This document shows positions 1-6,090 of a stretch of DNA of 6,090 nt, piece by piece (position 1 is the first letter of the stretch; each line of letters opens with the position of its first letter). This stretch comes from JAEELC01 sp963605425 (lineage in GTDB: Bacteria; Bacillota_I; Bacilli_A; Acholeplasmatales; Anaeroplasmataceae). Made by a program: the position numbers and the translations under genes. The stretch is taken from the NCBI GenBank assembly GCA_963605425.1, contig CAVCUQ010000063.1:1-6090 (forward strand). The letters run 5' to 3'. The notes under the pieces were generated by a model, which saw nothing but the letters and a program-made list of their open reading frames with translations, did no database searches and had not been told where the DNA came from.

Positions 1-340
1 ATACAGTAAGAGTTCATTATTCTTATGATTTAAATGAAGGAACAGGTAAGACTGACAAGTATGTAGATAGTAAATGTATCACATTATCAAAGACTGAACC
101 TACTATCGAAGTAAAATTAGACTCTACAAAAGAATCTATAAGTTATAGTATTTCATCAATAGATCCTGATAATTTAGTATCATTAACTAAGATAGAGTTA
201 CTATTAAATAATAAAGTAGTAAAAACAATAGATGATTTAACAAATGATAGTGGAGTTATAGAAGAACTATTAAGTAATATAGAATATACAGTAAGAGTTC
301 ATTATTCTTATGATTTAAATGAAGGAACTGGTAAGACTGA
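1..340 (+). repeat. 55-bp direct repeat, 285-bp period (FN3-like domain repeat)
   Basis: Positions 1-55 and 286-340 are identical except for one base (A44 against T329). The offset is 285 bp, or 95 codons, so the reading frame is kept. Both copies encode the same last-strand motif of an FN3/Ig-like domain (TVRVHYSYDLNEGTGKTD). The sequence after the two copies diverges, so copy 2 ends the last domain of this type and the array probably continues upstream of the window. The near identity suggests recent duplication or gene conversion between domains. Confidence 0.85.
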
Positions 341-3338
341 TATTTACAAAGACTTTAGTTATACAACTTTAGCTGAACCTGTTGAAATTGAAAACATTAG
401 TTTATTATCAAATTCAGCTATTAAAACAGAACAGGAAATTAATCTCAATGTTAAATTAATAAATCCAAGTAATATTCATGTTTCAAGTGTTATTGTCAAT
501 GATACTGCTTATGATGTTATAGGCGGAGATTATGTTAATAATATTATTTTTAAGATGTATGCAGGAAAGAAATCAGGAGTAATGAATATCTCTATTGATG
601 GACTTAAGTATGAATTAAGAGGACACGAACTTGTTCAAAAGGTAACTACATCAAATATAATAGAGTGTAACATAGAGTCTAGATTAGGTATTGTAGATGT
701 CTATACTGTAGATCAAAGCGACTTAGTAAATAGTAATACTTCTAGTGGTGTCATTTTAGAAATAGATAATCCTACAGGATATATTGTTGATAGTGTTGAA
801 TTATCTAATTCACAGTATACATGGGATACTAGTTCTACTACATATGATAATTTTGTTATGATAGATAATGATCATATCTATATTAATACTAGTTTATACA
901 CTGGAAAAAATTACTTTAAGGTTGTTAGTATTAAATACCATTTAGGTAATAATGATATAGTTAGAAATTACAATGATACATTTAGTTTATTCGTAAATAA
1001 GTTAGATCCTGATAATAATGGAGCTCTAAAAACAAAATATATTTCTACTCCTGAAGAATTATTAAATATGAAATCTAATCAATCATATGAATTATTAAAT
1101 GATATTGATATGTCAGGATATTTATGGAATCCTTATTCATTTAGTGGTTATTTCGATGGAAAAGGTCATACTATTTCTAATTTAACTATTTCTTTAGAAA
1201 ATGAATATAAATATACTCAGTATTTATCAATGTTTACCTCTTTAAGTGGTACATTTAGGAATGTTTATATTAAGAATGCTTATTATAGTATTGAAACTAA
1301 TGGTCAAGTAGTAATAAATGTTCTAAGTAATAATAATAGTGCAACTATTGAAAATGTAGTGTTTAATGGAAATGTATCTATAGGATCTATTGGCAATTCA
1401 TATAGTTTCTATAAGGATGTAACATATATAGCTGATGATGTAATGATTAATATCAGTAATGCAAGTACAGTAACCACTGAAAATAAAGTTTTAGCAAGTG
1501 GTACTATAACTAGTGCACAAATGGAAGATGAAACATTTGTTAAAGAAACATTAGGTTGGGAATTTGTATCTAAGACTTTCTATGAATATAATGGATTTAA
1601 GTATTATGAAGTTGATGATTCTTATATAGTAATTGATTCATATAACGGAAGTGAAACTAATGTTACTATACCTGATGAGATAGACAATAAACCTGTTGTT
1701 GTAATATGTGATTATGCATTTAAAGATAGTTTAAATATTGAATCTTTAGTTATACCTGAAACTGTTTTAACACTAGGTGGAGGTATGTTAACAGGATGTA
1801 CTAATTTAACATCATTAACTATACCAGCACGTCTAAATATGAGTGATATATTTGGTTCTACAGGTCATGATTCGATTAAGAAGATTATATTAACTGCAGA
1901 AACATATAGTTTAGGTAGTAATAACCAAATTAACTTTAATGGATGGTCTGAACTTGAAAATGTTATATTACCTAATGGACTAAGTAATATTCCAAGTGAC
2001 GGTTTCCGTAATTGTTCAAGTCTTCAAAATATTGTAATCCCTGATAGTGTAACAAATATTGGCGATCAGGCATTCTATAATTGTTCAAGTTTACAAAATA
2101 TTGTAATAGGTTATGGTGTAACAAGTATAGGATATGCTGCTTTCAATAATTGTTCTAATCTAACAAATATTTATTATGATGGTTCATTAGAAGATTGGAT
2201 TAATATAAAAACTGAAGGATATTGTTCAAGACCAAATGAACTAAATGAAAAAACTAAACTATATCTACTAGATGAAGAAGGAACAATTGAGTTTAATGGT
2301 AATAAGTATTCTTTATTAACAAATGCTGTTATAGCTGATGGAGTAACTGTAATTGGTGATTATGTATTTGCTAATCTTTCAGATTTAGTAAGTATAGAAA
2401 TCCCGAATAGTGTAACAAGTATCGGTAACTATGCATTTAGAGGTTGCTCTAGTCTGCAAAATATTGTAATTCCTGATAGTGTAACAAGCATTGGTAACTA
2501 TGCATTCGAAAATTGTTCAAATTTACAAAGTGTTGTTATCGGTGATAGTGTAACAAATATCGGATCTGGTATTTTCTCTGACTGTAAAAGATTGCAAAGT
2601 GTTGTAATAGGTAATAGTGTAACAACTATCGGTTATTATGCATTCAATAATTGTTCAAATCTAACAAATATTTATTATAATGGTTCAATTGAAGACTGGA
2701 TTAATATTAAAGCTAATGAATGGAGGTCAAGACCAAATTCAGTAAATGAAGAAACTAAACTATATCTACTAGATAAAGAAGGAACAATTGAGTTTAATAG
2801 TAATCATTACAATTTATTAACTGAAGCTATTATACCAAAAGGTATAACAACAATTGGAGATTATACATTTGCTAATCTTTCTGATTTAGTAAGTATAGAA
2901 ATCCCAAACAGTGTAACATGTATCTGTAACTATGCATTCAGATGTTGCTCTAGTCTGCAAAAAATTGTAATTCCTGATAGTGTAACAAGTATCGGTGAAA
3001 GTGCATTCATGGAATGCTATGGTTTACAAAGTGTTGTTATTGGTAATAATGTCACAAGCATTAGTAATGAGGCATTCTATGGTTGTTCAAGATTAAATAC
3101 TGTCATTATCTCAAATAGCTTAACATCAATAAATGATAATGCATTTGGATATTGCTACAACTTAAATAACGTTTACTATCTAGGTACTCCTGATGAGTGG
3201 AATAACATTACTATTCTTAAAAATAATGATTATTTAAGTAATGCTGCTAGATATTATTATAGTGAAGAAGAACCAACTGACACTACGTATAATTACTGGC
3301 ATTATGTAGATGGTGTTCCTACTAAATGGGAAATTTAA
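1..3338 (+). CDS. Large modular BspA-type leucine-rich-repeat surface protein, 5' end outside window
   Basis: The frame is open from the first complete codon (position 3) to TAA at 3336-3338, giving 1111 visible residues; the N-terminus, including any signal peptide, is missing. The ATG at 555 is internal: 184 in-frame codons with the same repeat content precede it and no ribosome binding site is near. Visible modules in order: FN3/Ig-like beta domains (about 1-340) with the repeated strand motif YTVRVHYSYDLNEGTGKTD; a GLUG-like region (about 347-525) with NDIDMSGYLWNP, FDGKGHTISNL and the closing LGWEF; then about 17 LRR_5 repeats of 23 residues (about 555-1057, consensus IPDSVTSIGxxAFxxCSSLQxI), interrupted by YYxGSxEDWINI blocks; finally the tail NYWHYVDGVPTKWEI. 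Proteins of this architecture are known as secreted or surface adhesins (BspA family). The ligand cannot be told from sequence. No LPXTG motif or membrane anchor is present at the C-terminus. The family call is firm; the adhesin role is inference. Confidence 0.9.
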   Translation, partial: TVRVHYSYDLNEGTGKTDKYVDSKCITLSKTEPTIEVKLDSTKESISYSISSIDPDNLVSLTKIELLLNNKVVKTIDDLTNDSGVIEELLSNIEYTVRVHYSYDLNEGTGKTDIYKDFSYTTLAEPVEIENISLLSNSAIKTEQEINLNVKLINPSNIHVSSVIVNDTAYDVIGGDYVNNIIFKMYAGKKSGVMNISIDGLKYELRGHELVQKVTTSNIIECNIESRLGIVDVYTVDQSDLVNSNTSSGVILEIDNPTGYIVDSVELSNSQYTWDTSSTTYDNFVMIDNDHIYINTSLYTGKNYFKVVSIKYHLGNNDIVRNYNDTFSLFVNKLDPDNNGALKTKYISTPEELLNMKSNQSYELLNDIDMSGYLWNPYSFSGYFDGKGHTISNLTISLENEYKYTQYLSMFTSLSGTFRNVYIKNAYYSIETNGQVVINVLSNNNSATIENVVFNGNVSIGSIGNSYSFYKDVTYIADDVMINISNASTVTTENKVLASGTITSAQMEDETFVKETLGWEFVSKTFYEYNGFKYYEVDDSYIVIDSYNGSETNVTIPDEIDNKPVVVICDYAFKDSLNIESLVIPETVLTLGGGMLTGCTNLTSLTIPARLNMSDIFGSTGHDSIKKIILTAETYSLGSNNQINFNGWSELENVILPNGLSNIPSDGFRNCSSLQNIVIPDSVTNIGDQAFYNCSSLQNIVIGYGVTSIGYAAFNNCSNLTNIYYDGSLEDWINIKTEGYCSRPNELNEKTKLYLLDEEGTIEFNGNKYSLLTNAVIADGVTVIGDYVFANLSDLVSIEIPNSVTSIGNYAFRGCSSLQNIVIPDSVTSIGNYAFENCSNLQSVVIGDSVTNIGSGIFSDCKRLQSVVIGNSVTTIGYYAFNNCSNLTNIYYNGSIEDWINIKANEWRSRPNSVNEETKLYLLDKEGTIEFNSNHYNLLTEAIIPKGITTIGDYTFANLSDLVSIEIPNSVTCICNYAFRCCSSLQKIVIPDSVTSIGESAFMECYGLQSVVIGNNVTSISNEAFYGCSRLNTVIISNSLTSINDNAFGYCYNLNNVYYLGTPDEWNNITILKNNDYLSNAARYYYSEEEPTDTTYNYWHYVDGVPTKWEI
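2102..3104 (+). repeat. Tandem 501-bp (167-residue) LRR supermodule, two units
   Basis: Two consecutive units align without gaps at an offset of exactly 501 bp. The strongest identity is 2142-2491 against 2643-2992; for example 2370-2491 and 2871-2992 differ at about 8 positions. Each unit holds a roughly 52-residue atypical block (YYxGSxEDWINI, then TKLYLLDxEGTIEFN, then a short link) plus five 23-residue LRRs. A third block of the same type (YYLGTPDEWNNI) starts at 3174, again 501 bp on, and leads into the C-terminal tail instead of more LRRs. Boundaries are approximate because the LRRs are themselves similar. Confidence 0.85.
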
Positions 3339-3344
3339 TAAAAT

Positions 3345-3377
3345 AGGCTTACAAGATTAATTTCTTGTAGGCTTTTT
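3345..3377 (+). terminator. Rho-independent terminator of the LRR protein gene
   Basis: A 12-bp stem pairs AGGCTTACAAGA (3345-3356) with TCTTGTAGGCTT (3363-3374). Two pairs are G-U wobbles, and a 6-nt loop (3357-3362) separates the arms. The right arm runs straight into a T tract ending at 3377. It begins 6 bp after the stop codon of the upstream gene, so transcription of that gene probably ends here and the GH95 gene needs its own promoter. Confidence 0.88.
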
Positions 3378-3390
3378 CTATCTAGATAGA
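3377..3390. promoter_or_regulatory. Perfect 14-bp palindrome upstream of GH95 promoter
   Basis: TCTATCTAGATAGA is its own reverse complement. It sits directly after the terminator T tract, about 45-57 bp before the predicted transcription start. It could be an operator or a chance palindrome in AT-rich DNA. No regulator family is recognisable from it. Confidence 0.25.
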
Positions 3391-3401
3391 TAATTTTTCC
3401 T

Positions 3402-3415
3402 AAACTAATAAGTTT
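3402..3415. promoter_or_regulatory. Possible operator: inverted repeat AAACT-AATA-AGTTT
   Basis: A 5-4-5 perfect dyad lies in the -35/spacer zone just before the TATAAT box of the GH95 gene, a usual place for a repressor site. The half sites are short and A/T-rich, so chance is a real alternative. No regulator gene is visible in the window. Confidence 0.3.
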
Positions 3416-3421
3416 TTGTAA

Positions 3422-3427
3422 TATAAT
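3422..3427 (+). promoter_or_regulatory. Promoter -10 box (TATAAT) of the GH95 gene
   Basis: A perfect TATAAT stands 21 bp before the ATG at 3449. No good -35 hexamer is present at 16-18 bp spacing (CCTAAA lies at 17 bp), so either the promoter depends on an activator or the -35 is weak. Predicted transcription starts near 3434, giving a leader of only about 15 nt. The terminator just upstream supports an independent transcription unit. Confidence 0.55.
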
Positions 3428-3435
3428 ATTTAAAA

Positions 3436-3440
3436 AGAGG
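3436..3440 (+). promoter_or_regulatory. Ribosome binding site of the GH95 gene
   Basis: AGAGG, complementary to the 16S rRNA tail, ends 8 nt before the ATG at 3449. This spacing is good and fixes the start codon; the resulting N-terminus also fits the family. Confidence 0.8.
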
Positions 3441-3448
3441 TATATATT

Positions 3449-5575
3449 ATGAAACTTACCTATGACTTTTATGCTGACAGTAATAATAAAAATAAAGAAG
3501 CTTTTAATGATGCTATACCTATTGGTAATGGTAAGATAGGTGCTATGGTCTATTCTAATCCTTATGTAGATAAATTAGTATTAAATAATGATTCACTATA
3601 TTTGGGAAAACGAAATAGAAAAAGAGAACCTGATAACTTTTATGAGACTAATAATTTAGTTAAGAAATTATTGATGGAAGGAAAAATTAAAGAAGCAGAA
3701 GAAGTTGCTCAAAACTTATATTCATCTCCTAAAGGTGAGTGCATTTATTCTGTATCTGGCACCTTATTAATTAGATATAAAAATATAAATAAAATATCTA
3801 ATTATAAAAGAGAATTAGATTTAGAAAATGGTCTATTAACTAGTAGTTATCTAATTAATGATAATAATAATTTTAAAACTAGTTATTTTGCAAGTTACAA
3901 TAAAGATTTAATTGCAGTAAATATAGAAAGTGATAAACAAATAGATTTTATTCTTAACTTAGATAGAGAAAAATTAGTTGATTCTATTAAAGCTTCAGAC
4001 ACTAGCATCACATTAAAGTATGAATATTCTCATAATATGTATTTATATATTAAATTAGTTATAGATACTGATGGCCTCTCTAGTCATATATCAGATAATA
4101 TAATAATAAAAGGTGCTACTAAGACTAAAATATATATTGCTTTAGATACTACATTCTATCAAAAGGAATTAATTTATCATGTAGATTCTTTATTTAATAA
4201 TTTGGATTATAATTCTATATTAGAAGAACATAAAAAAGATTTTAGTTCTTTATATAATAGACAAATACTTAAGACAAGTGACTACACTATTAATTCTCTA
4301 TATAATTTTTCAAGATATCTAATGATATCAGGTTCTAGAAACAATGGACAAGCTTTAAATTTGCAAGGTTTATGGAATCAGGATATATTTCCATCCTGGG
4401 ACTCTAAATATACTATTAATATTAATCTTGAGATGAATTATTTTAATGTATTTAATTCTAATCTAATTGAATGTTCTCTTCCTTATTTTGATTTGCTTGA
4501 AAGAGTTCATAGAAAAGGTAAGAGACTGGCTAAAAATATGTATCATTCAAATGGTTTTGTAGCTTTTCATAATACTGATATATATGGAGATTGCTGTATA
4601 CAAGATAAATATATGCCAGCTTCATTGTGGCCTTTCGGTGGTGCATGGCTTAGTTTAAAAATTTACGAATACTTTGAATATACAGATGATTTAAACTTCT
4701 TAAGAAAATATTTCTATATTCTAAAAGATGCTGCTATATTCTTTAAAGAGAACTTAACATATATTGATAATACCTATAAAATGATACCATCCCTATCTCC
4801 TGAAAATAGTTATATACTAAATGGAGAAGTATGTCATTTATGCAAAGGTGCTACATTAGACACTATGATTCTAACTGATTTATTTAATGCATATTTAAAT
4901 AGTTTAAAGGCATTAAATATGAAAGATAAATATAATATTAAAGATATATTAGAAAGCTTACCTAAGATAGAAATTGGTAAGTATGGTCAGATTGTAGAAT
5001 GGGATGAGGACTATACTGAGAATGAGCCAGGTCATAGACATATATCACAACTTTATGGATTATATCCTTCTAGAATAATAAATGAAAATACTAAAGAATT
5101 ATTCAAAGCTTCAAAGAAGACTATTGAAAGAAGACTAGAAAATGGTTCCGGTCACACAGGTTGGTCTGCTGCTTGGCTTTTAAATATGGCATCTAGATTA
5201 AAAGATAAAGATTTATTTGTTAGATTATTCAATAAATTTAAAGATAATTCTTTATCAAGAACCCTGTTAGATTTACATCCACCTTTTCAAATTGATGGTA
5301 ATTTTGGTGTATCAAGTGCTATATTTGAATCTTTAATAAATGAAACAAATGATTATATTGAATTACTTCCTATAAATATAGTTGAAAATGGAAGTATTAC
5401 AGGTGCTAGATTAAAGCATAATGTAATATTATCTTTTTCATTTGATAATCAAATTGTTACCTATTTAAAAATAGAATCTAAAGATAAAAGAAAACTTAGA
5501 ATTAAATGTAAATCTGCCTTTAAATTAGAAGATACAATTGAGATAGAAAAAAATAGTTATGTAGAATATAAATAA
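3449..5575 (+). CDS. GH95 family glycoside hydrolase (probable alpha-L-fucosidase, possibly alpha-L-galactosidase)
   Basis: A complete 708-residue protein, somewhat shorter than the roughly 750-850 residues usual for GH95. It would remove terminal alpha-L-fucose (classically alpha-1,2-linked) or L-galactose from oligosaccharides with inversion of configuration. N-terminal beta domain (about 1-265): IPIGNGKIGAMV (23-34) and LNNDSLYLG (45-53), a divergent form of the family LNEDSLWxG. The catalytic (alpha/alpha)6 barrel follows: NLQGLWN (304-310), KYTININLEMNY (320-331), NTDIYGD (375-381), SPEN (450-453), GHRHISQLYGLYP (528-540), GHTGWSAAW (568-576) and FQIDGNFG (613-620). By comparison with Bifidobacterium AfcA, E452 is the general acid, D616 the base, and N324/N326 the asparagines that assist it. 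No signal peptide or membrane segment is seen, so it is probably cytoplasmic and acts on imported sugars. It has its own promoter and faces a convergent SGNH gene. Oddities: Thr322 replaces the AfcA His, and several family Trp positions are Tyr or Phe. Family certain; exact substrate open. Confidence 0.93.
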   Translation: MKLTYDFYADSNNKNKEAFNDAIPIGNGKIGAMVYSNPYVDKLVLNNDSLYLGKRNRKREPDNFYETNNLVKKLLMEGKIKEAEEVAQNLYSSPKGECIYSVSGTLLIRYKNINKISNYKRELDLENGLLTSSYLINDNNNFKTSYFASYNKDLIAVNIESDKQIDFILNLDREKLVDSIKASDTSITLKYEYSHNMYLYIKLVIDTDGLSSHISDNIIIKGATKTKIYIALDTTFYQKELIYHVDSLFNNLDYNSILEEHKKDFSSLYNRQILKTSDYTINSLYNFSRYLMISGSRNNGQALNLQGLWNQDIFPSWDSKYTININLEMNYFNVFNSNLIECSLPYFDLLERVHRKGKRLAKNMYHSNGFVAFHNTDIYGDCCIQDKYMPASLWPFGGAWLSLKIYEYFEYTDDLNFLRKYFYILKDAAIFFKENLTYIDNTYKMIPSLSPENSYILNGEVCHLCKGATLDTMILTDLFNAYLNSLKALNMKDKYNIKDILESLPKIEIGKYGQIVEWDEDYTENEPGHRHISQLYGLYPSRIINENTKELFKASKKTIERRLENGSGHTGWSAAWLLNMASRLKDKDLFVRLFNKFKDNSLSRTLLDLHPPFQIDGNFGVSSAIFESLINETNDYIELLPINIVENGSITGARLKHNVILSFSFDNQIVTYLKIESKDKRKLRIKCKSAFKLEDTIEIEKNSYVEYK

Positions 5576-5582
5576 TAATTAA

Positions 5583-5622
5583 AGCCCTAAAGATAACTTG
5601 TATAAGTTTTTTCTCTAGGGCT
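5583..5622. terminator. Bidirectional terminator between convergent genes
   Basis: AGCCCTAAAGA (5583-5593) pairs with TCTCTAGGGCT (5612-5622) with one mismatch in 11, and inside it AACTT (5595-5599) pairs with AAGTT (5604-5608), giving a long two-part hairpin. The stop codon at 5575 is 7 bp before one side and the minus-strand TAA (5631-5633) is 8 bp beyond the other, so it can serve both genes. The T-rich run after the hairpin is better on the minus strand (TTTAATTATTATTTAT) than on the plus strand. Confidence 0.75.
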
Positions 5623-5630
5623 ATATTATA

Positions 5631-5756
5631 TTAAATTTTTATTATCTCTTTTAAGGCTATGTCAATTTGAAGCTGACCATAATTAGAAGGATGAAGTAAA
5701 TCAGTAGTTAGACTTGTCATATCTACTAGATTAGATGGTTCAATATAATTTACAAA
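5631..5756 (-). pseudogene. Severed C-terminal end of SGNH/GDSL hydrolase after in-frame TGA
   Basis: Directly after the TGA at 5757-5759 the same frame stays open for 41 codons to TAA (5631-5633). This piece carries DLLHPSNYG, with the Asp codon at 5700-5702 and the His codon at 5691-5693. It matches block V of SGNH/GDSL hydrolases (DxxHPxxxG), which supplies the catalytic Asp and His. The segment then ends right beside the terminator, as a normal gene end would. It has no plausible start of its own. It is best read as the original 3' end of the gene to its right, separated by a single nonsense change or a base-call error. Confidence 0.75.
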
Positions 5757-6090
5757 TCAGATATTTTTTGCAATATCTCTAAACTTTATTAATTTAGATT
5801 GTTCCTCTTTATCTAATAAATAATGATTATTAAGAATAGAAGTAAAATATAAATTGCAAGTTAAATTATCAATAATATATTTAATATGGTCTTGATACTC
5901 ATCAGTATCATATAAATTTAAAACATTAACTCCAAATAGTGCAAATGTAGCTGAAGATTGAATAGATTTTAAATAATCTATCATTATAGACTCGGCTTGG
6001 CATGAACCAGGTATCGATTTATTTAATACATTAATATTTAATAATCTAGATAATAAGAAAGCATAAGAGTCTATATAATCTAAAGCCTGG
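5757..6090 (-). CDS. SGNH/GDSL-type hydrolase, partial (5' end outside window) and truncated by TGA
   Basis: On the minus strand the frame is open from the right edge (first full codon 6089-6087) to TGA at 5757-5759, giving 110 visible residues. The Met at 5984 is internal: 35 in-frame codons lie before it. Visible motifs fit the middle of an SGNH hydrolase: NKSIPGS (23-29, block II glycine), then QAESIMIDYL, then FALFGVN (49-55, block III asparagine), then the YIIDNL helix and a beta strand NLYFTSILNN. I recall this pattern from GDSL-like families related to PF14606. The nucleophile serine block would lie outside the window. As read, the protein stops before the Asp-His motif, which is found in frame just after the TGA, so this product would be catalytically dead unless the TGA is an error. 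Members act as esterases or acetylesterases on sugars or lipids; the substrate here is unknown. It converges on the GH95 gene. Confidence 0.7.
   Translation of the reverse strand, partial: QALDYIDSYAFLLSRLLNINVLNKSIPGSCQAESIMIDYLKSIQSSATFALFGVNVLNLYDTDEYQDHIKYIIDNLTCNLYFTSILNNHYLLDKEEQSKLIKFRDIAKNI

Noticed and set aside
555..557. ATG as the start of a 927-residue protein
   Set aside because: The frame is open for 184 codons before it, carries the same domain repeats, and there is no ribosome binding site before 555. The true start is left of the window.
2000..3170. Spaced repeats that might be a CRISPR array
   Set aside because: The repeats are 69 bp (23 codons), in frame, degenerate and encode LRR_5 units; there are no unique spacers of constant length and no cas genes.
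3245..3338. A C-terminal LPXTG or membrane anchor on the LRR protein
   Set aside because: The last 30 residues contain no LPXTG-like motif followed by a hydrophobic stretch and positive charges.
5757..5759. TGA read as Trp or Gly (alternative genetic code)
   Set aside because: More than 1800 codons in the two large neighbouring genes contain no in-frame TGA, and every Trp counted is TGG.
5757..5984. An independent 75-residue minus-strand gene starting at 5984
   Set aside because: The frame continues 35 codons upstream to the window edge with SGNH motifs (SIPGS, QAES), and the C-terminal motif follows the TGA. It is a piece of a larger gene.
1..6090. Mobile element, phage, toxin-antitoxin, defence system, or tRNA/rRNA gene
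   Set aside because: No transposase, integrase, terminal inverted repeats, small paired genes or RNA-gene-like folded sequence was seen; the three coding loci and two short intergenic regions account for the window.

Overview
The window reads as a fragment of an AT-rich, low-GC Gram-positive-type genome (Bacillota/Mollicutes-related, probably a gut or rumen commensal). The reasons are the strong A/T bias, the Shine-Dalgarno motif AGAGG, intrinsic terminators, and a BspA-type leucine-rich-repeat surface protein with the tail NYWHYVDGVPTKW, which I recall from uncultured gut Firmicutes and Mollicutes. All 17 tryptophans I counted in the two large genes are TGG and neither gene has an in-frame TGA, so the standard bacterial code applies. 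The organism call is inference.

Layout. (1) Positions 1-3338, plus strand: the C-terminal 1111 residues of a very large modular secreted or surface protein whose start lies before the window. Modules in order are FN3/Ig-like domains (a 95-residue period is visible), a GLUG-like beta-strand region, and a long BspA-type LRR_5 domain built partly from a 167-residue supermodule, followed by the short tail. (2) Positions 3339-3448: terminator, two dyad symmetries, a TATAAT -10 box and a ribosome binding site. (3) Positions 3449-5575, plus strand: a complete 708-residue GH95 glycoside hydrolase (alpha-L-fucosidase / alpha-L-galactosidase family) without a signal peptide, with all recognised catalytic residues present. 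(4) Positions 5576-5630: a hairpin terminator shared by two converging genes. (5) Positions 5631-6090, minus strand: the C-terminal part of an SGNH/GDSL-type hydrolase that enters from the right edge. An in-frame TGA at 5757-5759 cuts it off before its Asp-His catalytic motif, so it looks like a recent pseudogene or a sequencing error.

How it fits together. The large protein is probably an adhesin or matrix-binding protein on the cell exterior. The GH95 enzyme has its own promoter and would act inside the cell on imported fucosylated (or L-galactosylated) oligosaccharides. The SGNH gene may have been a carbohydrate or lipid esterase. A host- or plant-glycan-associated lifestyle is a reasonable inference, but the three genes are not one operon. 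I found no mobile element, CRISPR array, RNA gene or clear multi-gene novel system. The points most worth a second look are the interrupted SGNH gene, a cysteine cluster in one LRR copy, the exact 501-bp module period, and the Thr at a GH95 specificity position.
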